From NCBI GenBank assembly GCA_018241505.1, contig JAFEDS010000038.1, positions 1 through 64,000 of the forward strand: 64,000 nt of DNA, given 5' to 3'. The notes beneath the pieces are model-generated. The model was not told the DNA's origin and did not search any database. It saw nothing but the letters and a program-made list of their open reading frames with translations. The position numbers and the translations under genes are program-made. The DNA comes from Pseudomonadota bacterium (GTDB taxonomy: Bacteria; Pseudomonadota; Gammaproteobacteria; Steroidobacterales; Steroidobacteraceae). Positions 1 through 9,261 of this stretch are shown here, one piece after another. Numbering within the stretch: the first letter of the stretch is position 1; the number at the start of each line of letters is the position of its first letter.

Positions 1-1851
1 CCGCTGTGGCGCGACTGGATCACGAGCATCGATCACAAGAAGATCGGCATCATGTACATCATCCTGGGGGTGGTGATGTTGCTGCGCGGCTTCTCGGACG
101 CGTTGATGATGCGCGCCCAACAGGCGCTGTCGTTTGGCGACTCGATGGGTTACCTGCCGCCGCATCACTATGACCAGGTCTTCACAGCGCATGGCGTGAT
201 CATGATTTTCTTCGTGGCCATGCCGCTGGTCACGGGCCTGATGAACTTCGTGGTGCCGTTGCAGATCGGGGCACGGGACGTGGCGTTTCCCTTCCTCAAC
301 AACTTCAGTTTCTGGATGACGACCTTCGGGGCGGGCCTGGTCATGACGTCCCTGTTTGTTGGTGAGTTCGCCCGGACAGGCTGGCTCGCCTATCCGCCGC
401 TGTCGGGAATCCTCTACAGTCCCGATGTCGGTGTCGACTATTACATATGGTCTCTGCAGATTGCCGGCGTGGGTACCTTGCTTTCGGGAATCAATCTGAT
501 TGCGACCATTGTGAAGATGCGGGCACCGGGCATGAGCCTCATGAAGATGCCTGTGTTCACGTGGACGGCGCTGTGCACGAACGTGCTGATCGTGGCGGCA
601 TTCCCGGTTCTGACCGCGGTGCTGGCCATGTTGTCGCTGGATCGCTATGTCGGTACCAACTTCTTCACGAATGACCTCGGCGGCAACCCGATGATGTACG
701 TCAACCTCATCTGGATATGGGGACATCCGGAGGTGTACATCCTCATTCTGCCCGCGTTCGGTGTCTTCTCGGAGGTAGTGGCGACCTTCTGTGGCAAGCG
801 CCTGTTCGGCTACGCCTCGATGGTGTACGCGACCGTGGTCATCACGATCCTCTCGTATCTCGTCTGGCTGCATCATTTCTTCACCATGGGTTCGGGTGCG
901 AGCGTCAACTCGTTCTTCGGCATCACGACCATGATCATCTCCATTCCCACCGGCGCGAAAATCTTCAACTGGCTGTTCACCATGTATCGGGGCCGGATCC
1001 GCTTCGAGGTCCCGATGCTGTGGACGCTCGGTTTCATGGTTACGTTTGTGATCGGTGGCATGACGGGTGTGTTGCTGGCTGTGCCACCCGCCGACTTTGC
1101 ATTGCATAACAGCCTGTTCCTGGTTGCGCACTTCCACAATGTCATCATTGGCGGCGTCTTGTTCGGGATGATGGCGGGGATCACGTACTGGTTCCCGAAG
1201 GCGTTCGGCTACAAGCTCGACCCGTTCTGGGGGAAATGCTCGTTCTGGTTCTGGCTCGTCGGTTTCTGGTTTGCCTTCATGCCGCTGTACATCCTCGGCC
1301 TGATGGGAGTGACCCGGCGGTTGAGCCATTTCGACGATCCATCGCTGCGGATCTGGTTCCTGATTGCGGCGTTTGGCGCGGGTCTGATTGCCCTCGGCAT
1401 TCTCTCGTTCCTGATCCAGTTGTTTGTCAGCTTCCGCAAGCGTGAAGCACTGCGTGACACCACCGGCGATCCCTGGGATGGCCGCACCTTGGAATGGTCC
1501 ACCTCATCGCCTCCCCCCGCGTACAACTTCGCGTTCACCCCGGTGGTGTACGACAACGACACCTGGGATGACATGAAGAGAGGTGGCTACGAGCGGCCGG
1601 AGAATGGATTTATTCCCATCCACATGCCGAAGAACACCGGCGCGGGGTTTGTGCTGGCGGCGTTGAGTGCGGTGGTTGGGTTCGCGTTGATTTGGCACAT
1701 GTGGCTGATTGCGGGTGTGGGGTTCGCTACGCTGTTGATTGCGATTGTTGTGCATACGTTTAACTACAAGCGGGACTACCACATTCCGGCTGCAGAGGTA
1801 ACGCGCGTGGAGGACATCCGGACACGGGTGCTGGCGGGAAGCCATGTCTAA
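1..1851 (+). CDS. cyoB: Cytochrome bo-type ubiquinol oxidase subunit I (5' partial)
   Basis: Catalytic subunit of the proton-pumping quinol oxidase that reduces oxygen in the inner membrane. The frame is open from base 1 (reads [16 protein letters not shown]), so the start lies upstream; about 45 residues are missing compared with E. coli CyoB. Heme-copper ligands are visible in fragment numbering: GHPEVY with H242 and the cross-linked Y246, the HH pair at 291-292, and HFH at 377 and 379. About a dozen hydrophobic segments follow one another. cyoA is expected just upstream. The stop overlaps the start of cyoC by 8 bases, so the operon is translationally coupled. Quinol rather than cytochrome c oxidase is inferred from similarity to CyoB and the cyoC/cyoD neighbours. 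Confidence 0.97.
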   Translation, partial: PLWRDWITSIDHKKIGIMYIILGVVMLLRGFSDALMMRAQQALSFGDSMGYLPPHHYDQVFTAHGVIMIFFVAMPLVTGLMNFVVPLQIGARDVAFPFLNNFSFWMTTFGAGLVMTSLFVGEFARTGWLAYPPLSGILYSPDVGVDYYIWSLQIAGVGTLLSGINLIATIVKMRAPGMSLMKMPVFTWTALCTNVLIVAAFPVLTAVLAMLSLDRYVGTNFFTNDLGGNPMMYVNLIWIWGHPEVYILILPAFGVFSEVVATFCGKRLFGYASMVYATVVITILSYLVWLHHFFTMGSGASVNSFFGITTMIISIPTGAKIFNWLFTMYRGRIRFEVPMLWTLGFMVTFVIGGMTGVLLAVPPADFALHNSLFLVAHFHNVIIGGVLFGMMAGITYWFPKAFGYKLDPFWGKCSFWFWLVGFWFAFMPLYILGLMGVTRRLSHFDDPSLRIWFLIAAFGAGLIALGILSFLIQLFVSFRKREALRDTTGDPWDGRTLEWSTSSPPPAYNFAFTPVVYDNDTWDDMKRGGYERPENGFIPIHMPKNTGAGFVLAALSAVVGFALIWHMWLIAGVGFATLLIAIVVHTFNYKRDYHIPAAEVTRVEDIRTRVLAGSHV

Positions 1852-2623
1852 GGCTCGCATGTCAGTAATCGACAGGTGTTTCGATGCGGCTTTGACTGCC
1901 GCTACCGGCGATGCGGGGCCGGAGGTTGCGAACCGCCCGGGGCGCGTTGCGGTCGCTTCGAGCGACGGCGCCGCGACTGGCGGTGCGGTTCTCGTTGGAG
2001 CAGGCGGTGCTGTTGCCGGGGCGGCCAATGAGCCGCGCCGGTTCTATATGACTCGCGAGCATCACCCCCAAAACGGCACGCTGTTTGGATTTTGGCTTTA
2101 CCTGATGAGCGACTGCCTGGTGTTCGCGTGCCTCTTCGCGGGGTACGCAGTACTGGGCCGAAGTTACGCGGGCGGTCCGACGGGCGGCGAGCTGTTCGAC
2201 CTACCGCTGGTGGCTGTCAACACGTCGCTGTTGTTGCTCTCGTCGATAACATATGGTTTTGCTATGTTGCAGATGCAGCGCAGCCGTCTCCCAGGCACGT
2301 TGGCGTGGCTGGCCATCACTGGCCTGCTCGGCGCCGGCTTCATCGGCATCGAGCTTACCGAGTTTGCACATCTGATTCATGAAGGCGCAGGCCCTCAGCG
2401 AAGTGCGTTCCTGTCGTCGTTCTTTACGTTGGTCGGTACGCACGGACTCCACGTGACATTCGGCATCGTGTGGCTGATTACGTTGATGATCCAATCGGCC
2501 AAGCACGGACTGATCCCTGAGAACCGCAGACGCCTCATGTGCCTGTCGATGTTCTGGCACTTCTTGGACGTTGTGTGGATCGGCGTGTTTACTTTTGTGT
2601 ATCTGATGGGGGTGTTACCGTGA
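1844..2623 (+). CDS. cyoC: Cytochrome bo ubiquinol oxidase subunit III
   Basis: Five-helix subunit III of the quinol oxidase, which packs on subunit I and stabilises it. The core begins near residue 69 ([16 protein letters not shown]) and carries the conserved [10 protein letters not shown] segment; the rest matches the CyoC length of about 200 residues. The 259-residue reading starts at an ATG overlapping the cyoB stop by 8 bases and adds about 65 Ala/Gly-rich residues that CyoC normally lacks. An internal ATG at 2048 would give a standard 191-residue protein. The stop overlaps the GTG of cyoD by 4 bases. Confidence 0.93.
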   Translation: MSKARMSVIDRCFDAALTAATGDAGPEVANRPGRVAVASSDGAATGGAVLVGAGGAVAGAANEPRRFYMTREHHPQNGTLFGFWLYLMSDCLVFACLFAGYAVLGRSYAGGPTGGELFDLPLVAVNTSLLLLSSITYGFAMLQMQRSRLPGTLAWLAITGLLGAGFIGIELTEFAHLIHEGAGPQRSAFLSSFFTLVGTHGLHVTFGIVWLITLMIQSAKHGLIPENRRRLMCLSMFWHFLDVVWIGVFTFVYLMGVLP

Positions 2624-3042
2624 GCGCGCCGGATCATGCGGCTGATGGTGTTGCTGTTGGCTATGGCGGCGGTGGGCACGGCGGTGACGGCCATGGGCAC
2701 GGCGCGGGCGACACTCACTTTACGCTCCGCGGCTACGCCACAGGATTCTTCGCTGCGGTTTTCCTGACGGCTATCCCGTTCTGGATCGTCATGGGCAAAA
2801 CCTTCGGCAGCTCCACGACAACGGCCGCGGTGATCCTCGCTTTTGCAGCCGTGCAGATAATTGTGCACATGATCTACTTCTTGCACATGAGCCCGAAGTC
2901 CGAAGGAGGTTGGAACCTCCTGGCGCTCCTGTTCACGGTCATGCTCGTAGTGATTGCGCTCAGTGGTTCGCTGTGGGTGATGTATCACTTGAATCACAAT
3001 ATGATGCCGGACTCAATGATGAACATGCACAACATGCCGTGA
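2620..3042 (+). CDS. cyoD: Cytochrome bo ubiquinol oxidase subunit IV
   Basis: Small membrane subunit IV (140 residues), needed for assembly of the CuB site. I chose the GTG at 2620 because it overlaps the cyoC stop (GTGA). The N-terminus is Gly/His-rich (residues 12-30), followed by three hydrophobic helices; HMIYFLHM in the second half is typical of CyoD. The C-terminus is Met/His-rich ([15 protein letters not shown]), a possible copper-interacting tail, although that role is only inferred. It is coupled to the next gene by another GTGA overlap. Confidence 0.92.
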   Translation: MSAPDHAADGVAVGYGGGGHGGDGHGHGAGDTHFTLRGYATGFFAAVFLTAIPFWIVMGKTFGSSTTTAAVILAFAAVQIIVHMIYFLHMSPKSEGGWNLLALLFTVMLVVIALSGSLWVMYHLNHNMMPDSMMNMHNMP

Positions 3043-4133
3043 CCGCCAGCGGCCGCCCCGCTCGGAATTTCGCGTCGGCTGGCGGCGCCGGTGCTTCGGG
3101 CAATGGTCCGACCGGAGCGCCGCGCGGTGAAGCAACCGGTGGCTTTGACCCGGCCGTCCGGCACCGGTCGCCGCTGTACATGGCGGTTGTCGGCACCATC
3201 GCTGTTCTCCTTTTCGTGTTGTTCATGGCGCTTGGGACTTGGCAGGTTCACCGCCGAGCCTGGAAGCTCGATCTCATCGCACGAGTGGAGCAGCGTGTTC
3301 ACGCGCCCGCGATCCCTGCACCCGGCCCGACACGCTGGCCAAACGTCACAGCCGCTTCGGATGAGTATCGGCACGTCACCGCCACCGGCACGTTCCTCGA
3401 CGCTTCGCAGACCCTTGTACAGGCAGTGACTGACTTCGGCGCTGGCTTCTGGGTGCTTACGCCGTTGAGGGCGGCGGACGGCAGCGTTGTGCTGGTAAAT
3501 CGCGGGTTTATTCGCGCCGACGATCGGGGGCGCGTTCAACCCGGGAACCCGGTGGTCGGAGGCACTTCCACTTCCGTGACGGGCGCAGCGAACGAGGCCA
3601 CTGCCGCGACGGGTGCTACCGCCGCGACAGGTGCCACTGCCGCGACAGGTGCCGCTGCCGCGACGGATGCCGCTGCCGCGACGGGCGCTGCTGCCGCGAC
3701 GGGCGCTGTTGCCGCGACGGGCGCTGTTGCCGCGACGAACCCAGCCAGCCGGGCCGCGTCAACCGCTGGCAATCCGCCGGTGTTGGCGCCGCCGTTGACC
3801 GTCACAGGCTTGCTCCGCATTACCGAGCCACGTGGGGCGTTCCTCCGACACAACAAACCTGACGCGAACCAGTGGTATTCGCGGGATATTCAAGCCATCG
3901 CGGCGGCGCGTGGGCTCACTCACGTAGCACCGTACTTCATCGACGCCGAGGGGCCGCCCGCACCGGCAGGAGCCACCGGCGCCACACCTGCCAGCGGCCC
4001 CACAGGCGTCCTACCCATCCCAGGTCTAACGGTAGTCCGCTTCCACAACAGCCATCTCGTCTACGCCATCACCTGGTATACGCTTGCGCTCATGGTAGCC
4101 ATCGCAATCACCCTGGGTCTGAAGAAGCCATGA
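3039..4133 (+). CDS. SURF1-family oxidase assembly protein with internal repeat
   Basis: SURF1 proteins assist heme-copper oxidase assembly. The protein has an N-terminal transmembrane helix (around residues 47-67, VVGTIAVLLFVLFMALGTWQ), the family motif GTWQxxRRxWK, a periplasmic domain with VLVNRGF-like sequence, and a C-terminal helix ending at the cytoplasm. The start is the GTG at 3039 overlapping the cyoD stop (GTGA), giving 364 residues against roughly 230-250 for most homologues. The extra length is a Pro/Ala/Thr/Gly-rich insertion in the periplasmic domain that contains eight 18-bp tandem repeats, plus a second Ala/Gly/Thr stretch near the C-terminus. A SURF1 gene directly after cyoABCD and before RegB/RegA is a known arrangement in proteobacteria. 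Confidence 0.88.
   Translation: MTASGRPARNFASAGGAGASGNGPTGAPRGEATGGFDPAVRHRSPLYMAVVGTIAVLLFVLFMALGTWQVHRRAWKLDLIARVEQRVHAPAIPAPGPTRWPNVTAASDEYRHVTATGTFLDASQTLVQAVTDFGAGFWVLTPLRAADGSVVLVNRGFIRADDRGRVQPGNPVVGGTSTSVTGAANEATAATGATAATGATAATGAAAATDAAAATGAAAATGAVAATGAVAATNPASRAASTAGNPPVLAPPLTVTGLLRITEPRGAFLRHNKPDANQWYSRDIQAIAAARGLTHVAPYFIDAEGPPAPAGATGATPASGPTGVLPIPGLTVVRFHNSHLVYAITWYTLALMVAIAITLGLKKP
3597..3740 (+). repeat. In-frame 18-bp tandem repeat, 8 copies
   Basis: Eight consecutive 18-bp units, consensus GCYRYYGCCGCGACRGGY, each encoding a hexapeptide of the form A-x-A-A-T-G (x = T, A or V). Units differ by one to four bases, mostly at the third to sixth positions and the last codon, with the last two copies most alike. 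Because the unit is a multiple of three, copy-number change would alter length without shifting the frame. It lies in the periplasmic domain of the SURF1-like gene. Confidence 0.92.
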
Positions 4134-4176
4134 AACGCGGCGATAAACCTGGCGTCTGTATCACAGGCGTCGGTCG

Positions 4177-5478
4177 ATGAAAGGCATCCCTCGGCCGCCG
4201 GAAATGGATCCGCACGTTTTCGAAGACTCCACAGGCCTGGAGAACATGCGGCAGCTCGTCCAGCTTCGCTGGATCGCCGTGGTCGGCCAGATCATCACCA
4301 TCGCCGTAGTTCATTTTGGATTCGACATCCATCTTCCGTTGCGGGAAATGAGCGTCGTCCTCATCTGCCTGGTGGCGTTCAATATCGGCAGCATTTTTCG
4401 TTGGCGGGAACACCACGAAGTTACCAACGGCGAGTTGTTCTTCGCGTTGCTTGTGGACGTGGCAACTTTGACCGCGCAGTTGTATCTGAGCGGAGGCTCA
4501 ACCAACCCGTTCAGCTTCCTGTACCTGTTACAAGTGATCCTTGGCGCCGTTCTTCTCAGGTCGTGGTCTGTGTGGACGATGGTGGTAATTACTGCCGCAT
4601 GTTCCATCGGTTTGAATTTCCTTTACAGACCTCTTGCGGCACCCCCGGGTTACTACATCGACGGTACTCTCATCTGCTTCGTCCTCATCGCCGCGCTCCT
4701 GGTCATTTTCATTACACGCATCAACCGCAATCTCAGGGCGAGGGATGCGCGTCTTGCCGACCTGAGAGAGCGTGCAGCGGAGGAAGAACACATTGTTCGC
4801 ATGGGGTTGTTGGCGTCAGGTGCTGCGCATGAGTTAGGAACGCCTCTGTCGACCGTGTGTGTAATCCTCGGCGACTGGCGTCGAATGAAGTCGATCGCTG
4901 CAGACCCTCAAATGCTCGAAGAAATCGACGAGATGGAAGCGCAGGTCATGCGCTGCAAAACGATTGTCAGCGGGATTCTGCTGTCCGCGGGTGAAGCGCG
5001 GGGCGACTCACCCGTGGAAACCACTGTTCGCAGGTTTGTTGATGATCTCGTGACAGAGTGGCGCGACACGCGGCCTGTGAAGGAGTTTGAGTACGCGAAT
5101 CGGTTCGCTCACGATCTGCCCATTGTCTCTGACTCGGCAATCAAACAGATGGTCCATAACGTCCTCGACAACGCGTTGGAGGCATCTCCGAATTGGGTCG
5201 GATTGGACGTGGCTCACGAAGGTGATGCGCTGAAGCTGACCATCACGGACCAGGGGCCAGGGTTTCCAGAGGAGATGCTTGCGCAGCTCGGCAAGCCGTA
5301 TCAGTCCAGCAAGAACAAACCCGGCTCAGGCCTCGGTCTGTTCCTGGTGTCCAACGTGGCGCGTACCCTGCACGGAAGCGTTTCGGCACATAATCGATCC
5401 GAGGGCGGCGCAATAGTGACGCTGACGCTGCCGCTCGAATCGATTGTAATGGAAGAGAGTCTGGCTGATGGAAACTGA
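4177..5478 (+). CDS. regB: RegB/PrrB-type redox sensor histidine kinase
   Basis: Membrane histidine kinase that senses quinone redox state and phosphorylates RegA. Six hydrophobic segments fill residues 30-185, with the quinone-binding heptad GGSTNPF at 106-112. The dimerisation box reads AAHELGTPLST with phospho-acceptor H218. C260 in MRCKTIV matches the redox-active cysteine of RegB. N, G1 and G2 boxes (HNVLDNALEAS, DQGPGF, GSGLGL) complete the ATPase domain. Length of 433 is normal. The ATG at 4177 was kept; the ATG at 4204 is an equally good start. It overlaps regA by 11 bases. Position next to the Cyo oxidase suggests control of respiratory genes. Confidence 0.93.
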   Translation: MKGIPRPPEMDPHVFEDSTGLENMRQLVQLRWIAVVGQIITIAVVHFGFDIHLPLREMSVVLICLVAFNIGSIFRWREHHEVTNGELFFALLVDVATLTAQLYLSGGSTNPFSFLYLLQVILGAVLLRSWSVWTMVVITAACSIGLNFLYRPLAAPPGYYIDGTLICFVLIAALLVIFITRINRNLRARDARLADLRERAAEEEHIVRMGLLASGAAHELGTPLSTVCVILGDWRRMKSIAADPQMLEEIDEMEAQVMRCKTIVSGILLSAGEARGDSPVETTVRRFVDDLVTEWRDTRPVKEFEYANRFAHDLPIVSDSAIKQMVHNVLDNALEASPNWVGLDVAHEGDALKLTITDQGPGFPEEMLAQLGKPYQSSKNKPGSGLGLFLVSNVARTLHGSVSAHNRSEGGAIVTLTLPLESIVMEESLADGN

Positions 5479-6004
5479 ACGCCTACTTCTCCTGGTCGAG
5501 GATGACGCGGCTTTTGCCCGAACGCTCGCGCGCTCATTCGAGCGTCGCGGATACACCGTGCTGGTAGCGTCGACGATTGAAGAGGTCACCAAGTTACTGG
5601 AGACCCAGACACCGGAATACGCGGTTGTCGACTTGAAGCTGGCAGGTGGAGCATCAGGACTTGCGTGCGTGCAGAAGCTGCATGCGCACGACGAAGAAAT
5701 GCTCATCGTCGTACTCACCGGATTCGCGAGCATTGCGACGGCTGTCGAGGCTATCAAACTGGGTGCCTGTCACTACCTGGCCAAACCGTCCAATACGGAC
5801 GACATCGAAGCAGCGTTCGGTCGCGCGGAAGGTGATGTAGACGTCGGCCTCACGGAGCGGCCCACATCGATCAAAACACTGGAGTGGGAACGTATCCACG
5901 AGACGCTGGCTGAAACGGGATTCAATATATCGGAGACGGCGCGCCGCCTCGGGATGCATCGGCGGACCCTGGCGCGGAAATTGGGGAAGCAGCGGGTCAA
6001 ATAG
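5468..6004 (+). CDS. regA: RegA/PrrA/ActR-type response regulator
   Basis: Partner response regulator of the RegB-type kinase. The receiver domain (1-120) has the acidic pair D12/D13, phospho-acceptor D55, T84 and K106 (AKPSNTDDI). The C-terminal 45 residues form a Fis-type helix-turn-helix (ISETARRLGMHRRTLARKL), the hallmark of the RegA family, which lacks the sigma-54 ATPase domain. Length of 178 residues is typical. The start overlaps the regB stop by 11 bases. It converges on the GH13 gene, 4 bases away. Confidence 0.94.
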   Translation: METERLLLLVEDDAAFARTLARSFERRGYTVLVASTIEEVTKLLETQTPEYAVVDLKLAGGASGLACVQKLHAHDEEMLIVVLTGFASIATAVEAIKLGACHYLAKPSNTDDIEAAFGRAEGDVDVGLTERPTSIKTLEWERIHETLAETGFNISETARRLGMHRRTLARKLGKQRVK

Positions 6005-6008
6005 CCGC

Positions 6009-7718
6009 CTACTGCGCTCCCACCCACACTCCAAACGCCGGCAGCGTAATCGCCGTAGTCGCTTTGGGCAAAGGCATCCCCGCCGGACTCGTCATGAGGG
6101 TCTTCAAGGGCCGGGTGTTCCCGGCATCTAGCGACACAATCTGCGTCTCCCCCGACATATTCAACGCAACCAACACTTTCTGCCCACCCGGGGCCACCCG
6201 CGCATACGACAGTACTTTTTTATTCTGAACGTCCAACATCTGCATCTGTCCCGTCGCCAATGCCCGGTTGGTGCGCCGCAAGGATATCAACTCACGATGC
6301 CAGTTGAGCAATGAGTTGGGATCGGCCCGTTCCGACTGGGCATTGACGCTTTTGTAACCAGGTGGAACAGGCAGCCAGGTCTTTGGATTGGTGCTGAATC
6401 CGGCCTGTGCGTTGGACGCATCCCATTGCATGGGCGTCCGCTCGCCATCCCGGCCTTTCTCCTTCGGCCAACCCGTAATGCCGATCGGATCCCGAACATC
6501 CTCCACGCGGGTGGGTACCGTGGTGACCTGCCCTATTTCCTCGCCTTGGTAGAGCAGGGCAGTGGCGCGCGACGTCAACAGAAGCGTTGCGACGATCTTC
6601 GCAATCTCGGCATTGTGAACGCCATCCCCGTATCGATCCCAACTCCGCACATTGTCGTGGTTGTCGAACACGAGCATGGGCTGAGACCCGTGCACCTGAG
6701 TCTGGACTTCGAGCAGACGACTGCGCAAAGCGGCGACGTCCAGCTTGTTCGTGAATCCAACCAGCATATCCATGGGCAACTGCAACTCGTCGTGGCGCGC
6801 ACCGCCGTACCACTTGTCGAGCTCGGCCGTATCAGGCAGATACGTTTCGCCAATCAACACCCGATCGCCCGGATACGTATCGATCATCGTCCGCATGCGC
6901 CGGATGACGTCATGCACTTCCGGAAGATTGTCCGTGTAGATACGGCTGACGACCGGGTCGCCCTGGGCATTGACACCCGGTTGCTGCGGCTCGTTGCGCA
7001 ATTGCGCATCCTCAAACAAGGTCGTAATGGCATCCAGCCTGAATCCCGCAACGCCGCGGTCCAGCCAGAAGCGCAGGGTATCCATCATGGCCTTCTCAAC
7101 CTGTGGATTGCGCCAGTTCAGGTCCGGCTGGGCACGGTAAAACTCGTGGTAGTAATACTGGTTGACGGCGGGAACCCACTGCCACGCGGATCCACCGAAC
7201 AAGCTGACCCAATTGTTGGGTGGTTGCCGTTTGCCTGCCGAGTCGACGATCCCGTTGTTCCAGACATACCAGTCATGTCTGGGGTCGCTTCGGGATGCGG
7301 CGGCACCTTTGAACCAGGGATGTTGATCGGAGGTGTGGTTGAGCACCATGTCCAGTAGCACGCGGATGCCGTGCCGCCGCGCTTCAGCCGCCAATCGATC
7401 GAAATCCGCGAGCGTGCCGTACTGCGGATCGACGTTCTCGTAGTCGGAGATGTCATAACCGAAATCGACCTGCGGCGAGGGATACATGGGGCCGATCCAG
7501 ATGGCATTCACCCCGAGATCCTTCAGGTAGTCGAGGCGCTGCGTAATGCCGTTCAGGTCGCCAATCCCGTCCCCGTTCGAATCCTGGAAGCTGCGGGGGT
7601 AGATCTCGTAAATAACGGCATTGTTCCACCATTTGCCGCTCGGGGCTTGCGCGCCGAGCACCGGTCCCGCCAACCATAGCAGTACGGCCATCGGCAGCAG
7701 TAACTGTCGGAACGGCAT
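6009..7718 (-). CDS. Secreted GH13 alpha-glucosidase/alpha-amylase family enzyme
   Basis: Glycoside hydrolase of family 13 that cleaves alpha-glucosidic bonds, probably in the periplasm. I start at the ATG at 7718 because it opens a signal peptide (MPFRQLLLPMAVLLWLAG, cleavage near LGA-QA) and lies one base after the stop of the upstream exonuclease gene; the open frame extends further but is antisense to that gene. The four GH13 regions are present: DMVLNH (D123), GFRLD with nucleophile D229, acid/base E291 in GETYL, and FDNHD with D355. Length 569. The sequence style (YEIYPRSFQDSNGDGIGDL) is that of oligo-1,6-glucosidases and alpha-glucosidases rather than of endo-amylases. Confidence 0.92.
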   Translation of the reverse strand: MPFRQLLLPMAVLLWLAGPVLGAQAPSGKWWNNAVIYEIYPRSFQDSNGDGIGDLNGITQRLDYLKDLGVNAIWIGPMYPSPQVDFGYDISDYENVDPQYGTLADFDRLAAEARRHGIRVLLDMVLNHTSDQHPWFKGAAASRSDPRHDWYVWNNGIVDSAGKRQPPNNWVSLFGGSAWQWVPAVNQYYYHEFYRAQPDLNWRNPQVEKAMMDTLRFWLDRGVAGFRLDAITTLFEDAQLRNEPQQPGVNAQGDPVVSRIYTDNLPEVHDVIRRMRTMIDTYPGDRVLIGETYLPDTAELDKWYGGARHDELQLPMDMLVGFTNKLDVAALRSRLLEVQTQVHGSQPMLVFDNHDNVRSWDRYGDGVHNAEIAKIVATLLLTSRATALLYQGEEIGQVTTVPTRVEDVRDPIGITGWPKEKGRDGERTPMQWDASNAQAGFSTNPKTWLPVPPGYKSVNAQSERADPNSLLNWHRELISLRRTNRALATGQMQMLDVQNKKVLSYARVAPGGQKVLVALNMSGETQIVSLDAGNTRPLKTLMTSPAGMPLPKATTAITLPAFGVWVGAQ

Positions 7719-7719
7719 C

Positions 7720-8583
7720 CTATGCGCCGGCGGCCAGCTTCTGGCACCGCTCCAACAACTTGTTGGCGCCGGCGGCCGCACACCAGGCGGCGAATTTCGC
7801 CGTCGGCCCCCTCCAACGCAACTCATCAACCGTCCTGAACACGGCAATGTCCGTTTTGAGAGTGGCGAGCTCCTTGAACTTGAGCGCCAATTCCTGTTGC
7901 TCGCCCAGCACGTCCGGCGGAAATGTCTCAATGGCGCCGTACTTGTTCACCAACCTGGCGGCAGTTGTCTTACCGACTCCGTCGAGGCCGGGGTAACCAT
8001 CCGCGGTATCGCCCACCAGCGCCAGGAAGTCAGGTATCCGCACGGGGCTGACACCAAACTTGTCATGAACTCCCGTTTCATCTCGAATGATCTTGGTCTT
8101 GCGGTCAACCTGTACCACGCGGTCCCCACGTACACATTGCGCCAGGTCCTTATCAGGCGTCCAGATGCAAACCTTCTCGACCCGGGCATCTTCCGCCGCA
8201 AGATGAGCCGCGGAGGCCAGCGCGTCATCCGCCTCTGCCCCCACCATCGGCCAAACCATCACACCCATGGCCGCCAGGGCGTCCTCAAGAGGCCCAAATT
8301 GGGCCATCAGGGCAGGGTCGACTCCTTCGCCGGTTTTGTAGCCGGGCCAGAGCTCATTGCGAAACGACTCGATGACGTGATCGGTGGCAACACCGATATG
8401 GCTGGCCTTCTCCTCGAGCATCTGCAGCACCGTCGTCAGCACACCGGTGACCGCGCCGAGCGGTTTGTCCTGACCTTTGTTGAAGCGCCGCAGTCCGTAA
8501 AAGTGTCGAAACAGCTCGTAGGTTCCGTCAATGAGATGGACAATCACCGGTGAGGGCCTCGGGCGGATTGGCGATGGCGGCAC
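7720..8583 (-). CDS. Stand-alone 5'-3' exonuclease (Pol I N-domain/flap-endonuclease type)
   Basis: Resembles the 5'-nuclease domain of DNA polymerase I, without a polymerase domain (287 residues). Metal-binding acidic clusters are visible in GAEADDALASA and TPDKDLAQ, followed by the helix-3-turn-helix with GDTADGYPGLDGVGKTTA. The first codon used is GTG at 8583; a GTG at 8547, which begins VIVHLIDG and has a GAGG about 10 bases upstream, fits homologous N-termini at least as well. The gene is one base upstream of the GH13 gene and probably co-transcribed, with no obvious functional link. Role in RNA primer or flap removal is inferred from the family. Confidence 0.88.
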   Translation of the reverse strand: MPPSPIRPRPSPVIVHLIDGTYELFRHFYGLRRFNKGQDKPLGAVTGVLTTVLQMLEEKASHIGVATDHVIESFRNELWPGYKTGEGVDPALMAQFGPLEDALAAMGVMVWPMVGAEADDALASAAHLAAEDARVEKVCIWTPDKDLAQCVRGDRVVQVDRKTKIIRDETGVHDKFGVSPVRIPDFLALVGDTADGYPGLDGVGKTTAARLVNKYGAIETFPPDVLGEQQELALKFKELATLKTDIAVFRTVDELRWRGPTAKFAAWCAAAGANKLLERCQKLAAGA

Positions 8584-8622
8584 AAGGGATCATACTCTCT
8601 CATGTATAGAGGGGGGTGTGGC

Positions 8623-8940
8623 ATGAATACCGGGCAATTGACCGATCCGACCGTCAAGGCAGCCGTTGAGGCTCTGCAAAAGGGCGACCGCCAGGCGTGG
8701 GCCGCGCTGTTTGAGCCCGGCGCCCGGTTATATGATGATGGCAATGAGCGTAGCCTCGAGACATTTACACGCGAGGCGCTCGGGCACGAGCGCTTCAAGT
8801 CCATAGATCATGTTGAGAACAACGGACTCGATCTCACCGGTGCGTTTCATTCGGACCACTGGGGTGAGTTCCGCACCTACTTCCGCTTCCACCTGTCCAC
8901 AAAGGGGAAGATTACGCGACTGGACATCGGGCAGGCCTGA
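8623..8940 (+). CDS. NTF2/SnoaL-like small protein
   Basis: A 105-residue soluble protein with the alpha+beta cone pattern of the NTF2/SnoaL-like superfamily (helix-rich start with WAALFEP, then strands ending in FRFHLSTKGKITRLDIGQ). The ATG at 8623 is preferred because AGAGGGGGG lies at 8607-8615, a correctly spaced ribosome binding site; an earlier ATG at 8602 lacks one. It is divergent from the exonuclease and followed 3 bases later by a small membrane protein. The substrate or partner is unknown. Confidence 0.72.
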   Translation: MNTGQLTDPTVKAAVEALQKGDRQAWAALFEPGARLYDDGNERSLETFTREALGHERFKSIDHVENNGLDLTGAFHSDHWGEFRTYFRFHLSTKGKITRLDIGQA

Positions 8941-8943
8941 ACC

Positions 8944-9204
8944 ATGCATACTGTCATGGTTTTGGGAATCGGTTTTGCCCTGCTGGGTGCCTGTCTGATT
9001 GCAGGGCACCTGCTGGGGGCGACCGCAGGTGTGGGGACCAGTGCCCTGGTGTTCCTGCCATTGTGGCTGATTGGCGCGGGTATCAATCTGTACCTGGGAG
9101 TCAAGACAGCCGGATACACGGTCGGCGAAGAGTTGCCGATATTCCTGCTCGTGTTTGCGATTCCGGCCACTGTGGCGCTGCTCGTGTGGTGGAAGCTGTT
9201 CTGA
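8944..9204 (+). CDS. Small membrane protein of unknown function
   Basis: An 86-residue protein made almost entirely of three hydrophobic helices (about residues 3-24, 31-52 and 63-83), with a short charged loop containing KTAGYTVGEE between the second and third. The start lies 3 bases after the stop of the NTF2-like gene, so the two are probably one operon. I do not recognise a functional family. Confidence 0.68.
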   Translation: MHTVMVLGIGFALLGACLIAGHLLGATAGVGTSALVFLPLWLIGAGINLYLGVKTAGYTVGEELPIFLLVFAIPATVALLVWWKLF

Positions 9205-9261
9205 CCAGCAGCGTGCAATGTTGTCGCGGCTCAGCCGGTCTCATCTGGCATGGAGGTCCTC

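Noticed and set aside
3597-3740. Possible CRISPR-like repeat
   Set aside because: The units are contiguous 18-bp coding repeats with no spacers.
6426-7358. A 310-codon plus-strand open frame opposite the GH13 gene
   Set aside because: The minus-strand frame carries all GH13 catalytic motifs; the plus frame shows none and is a shadow.
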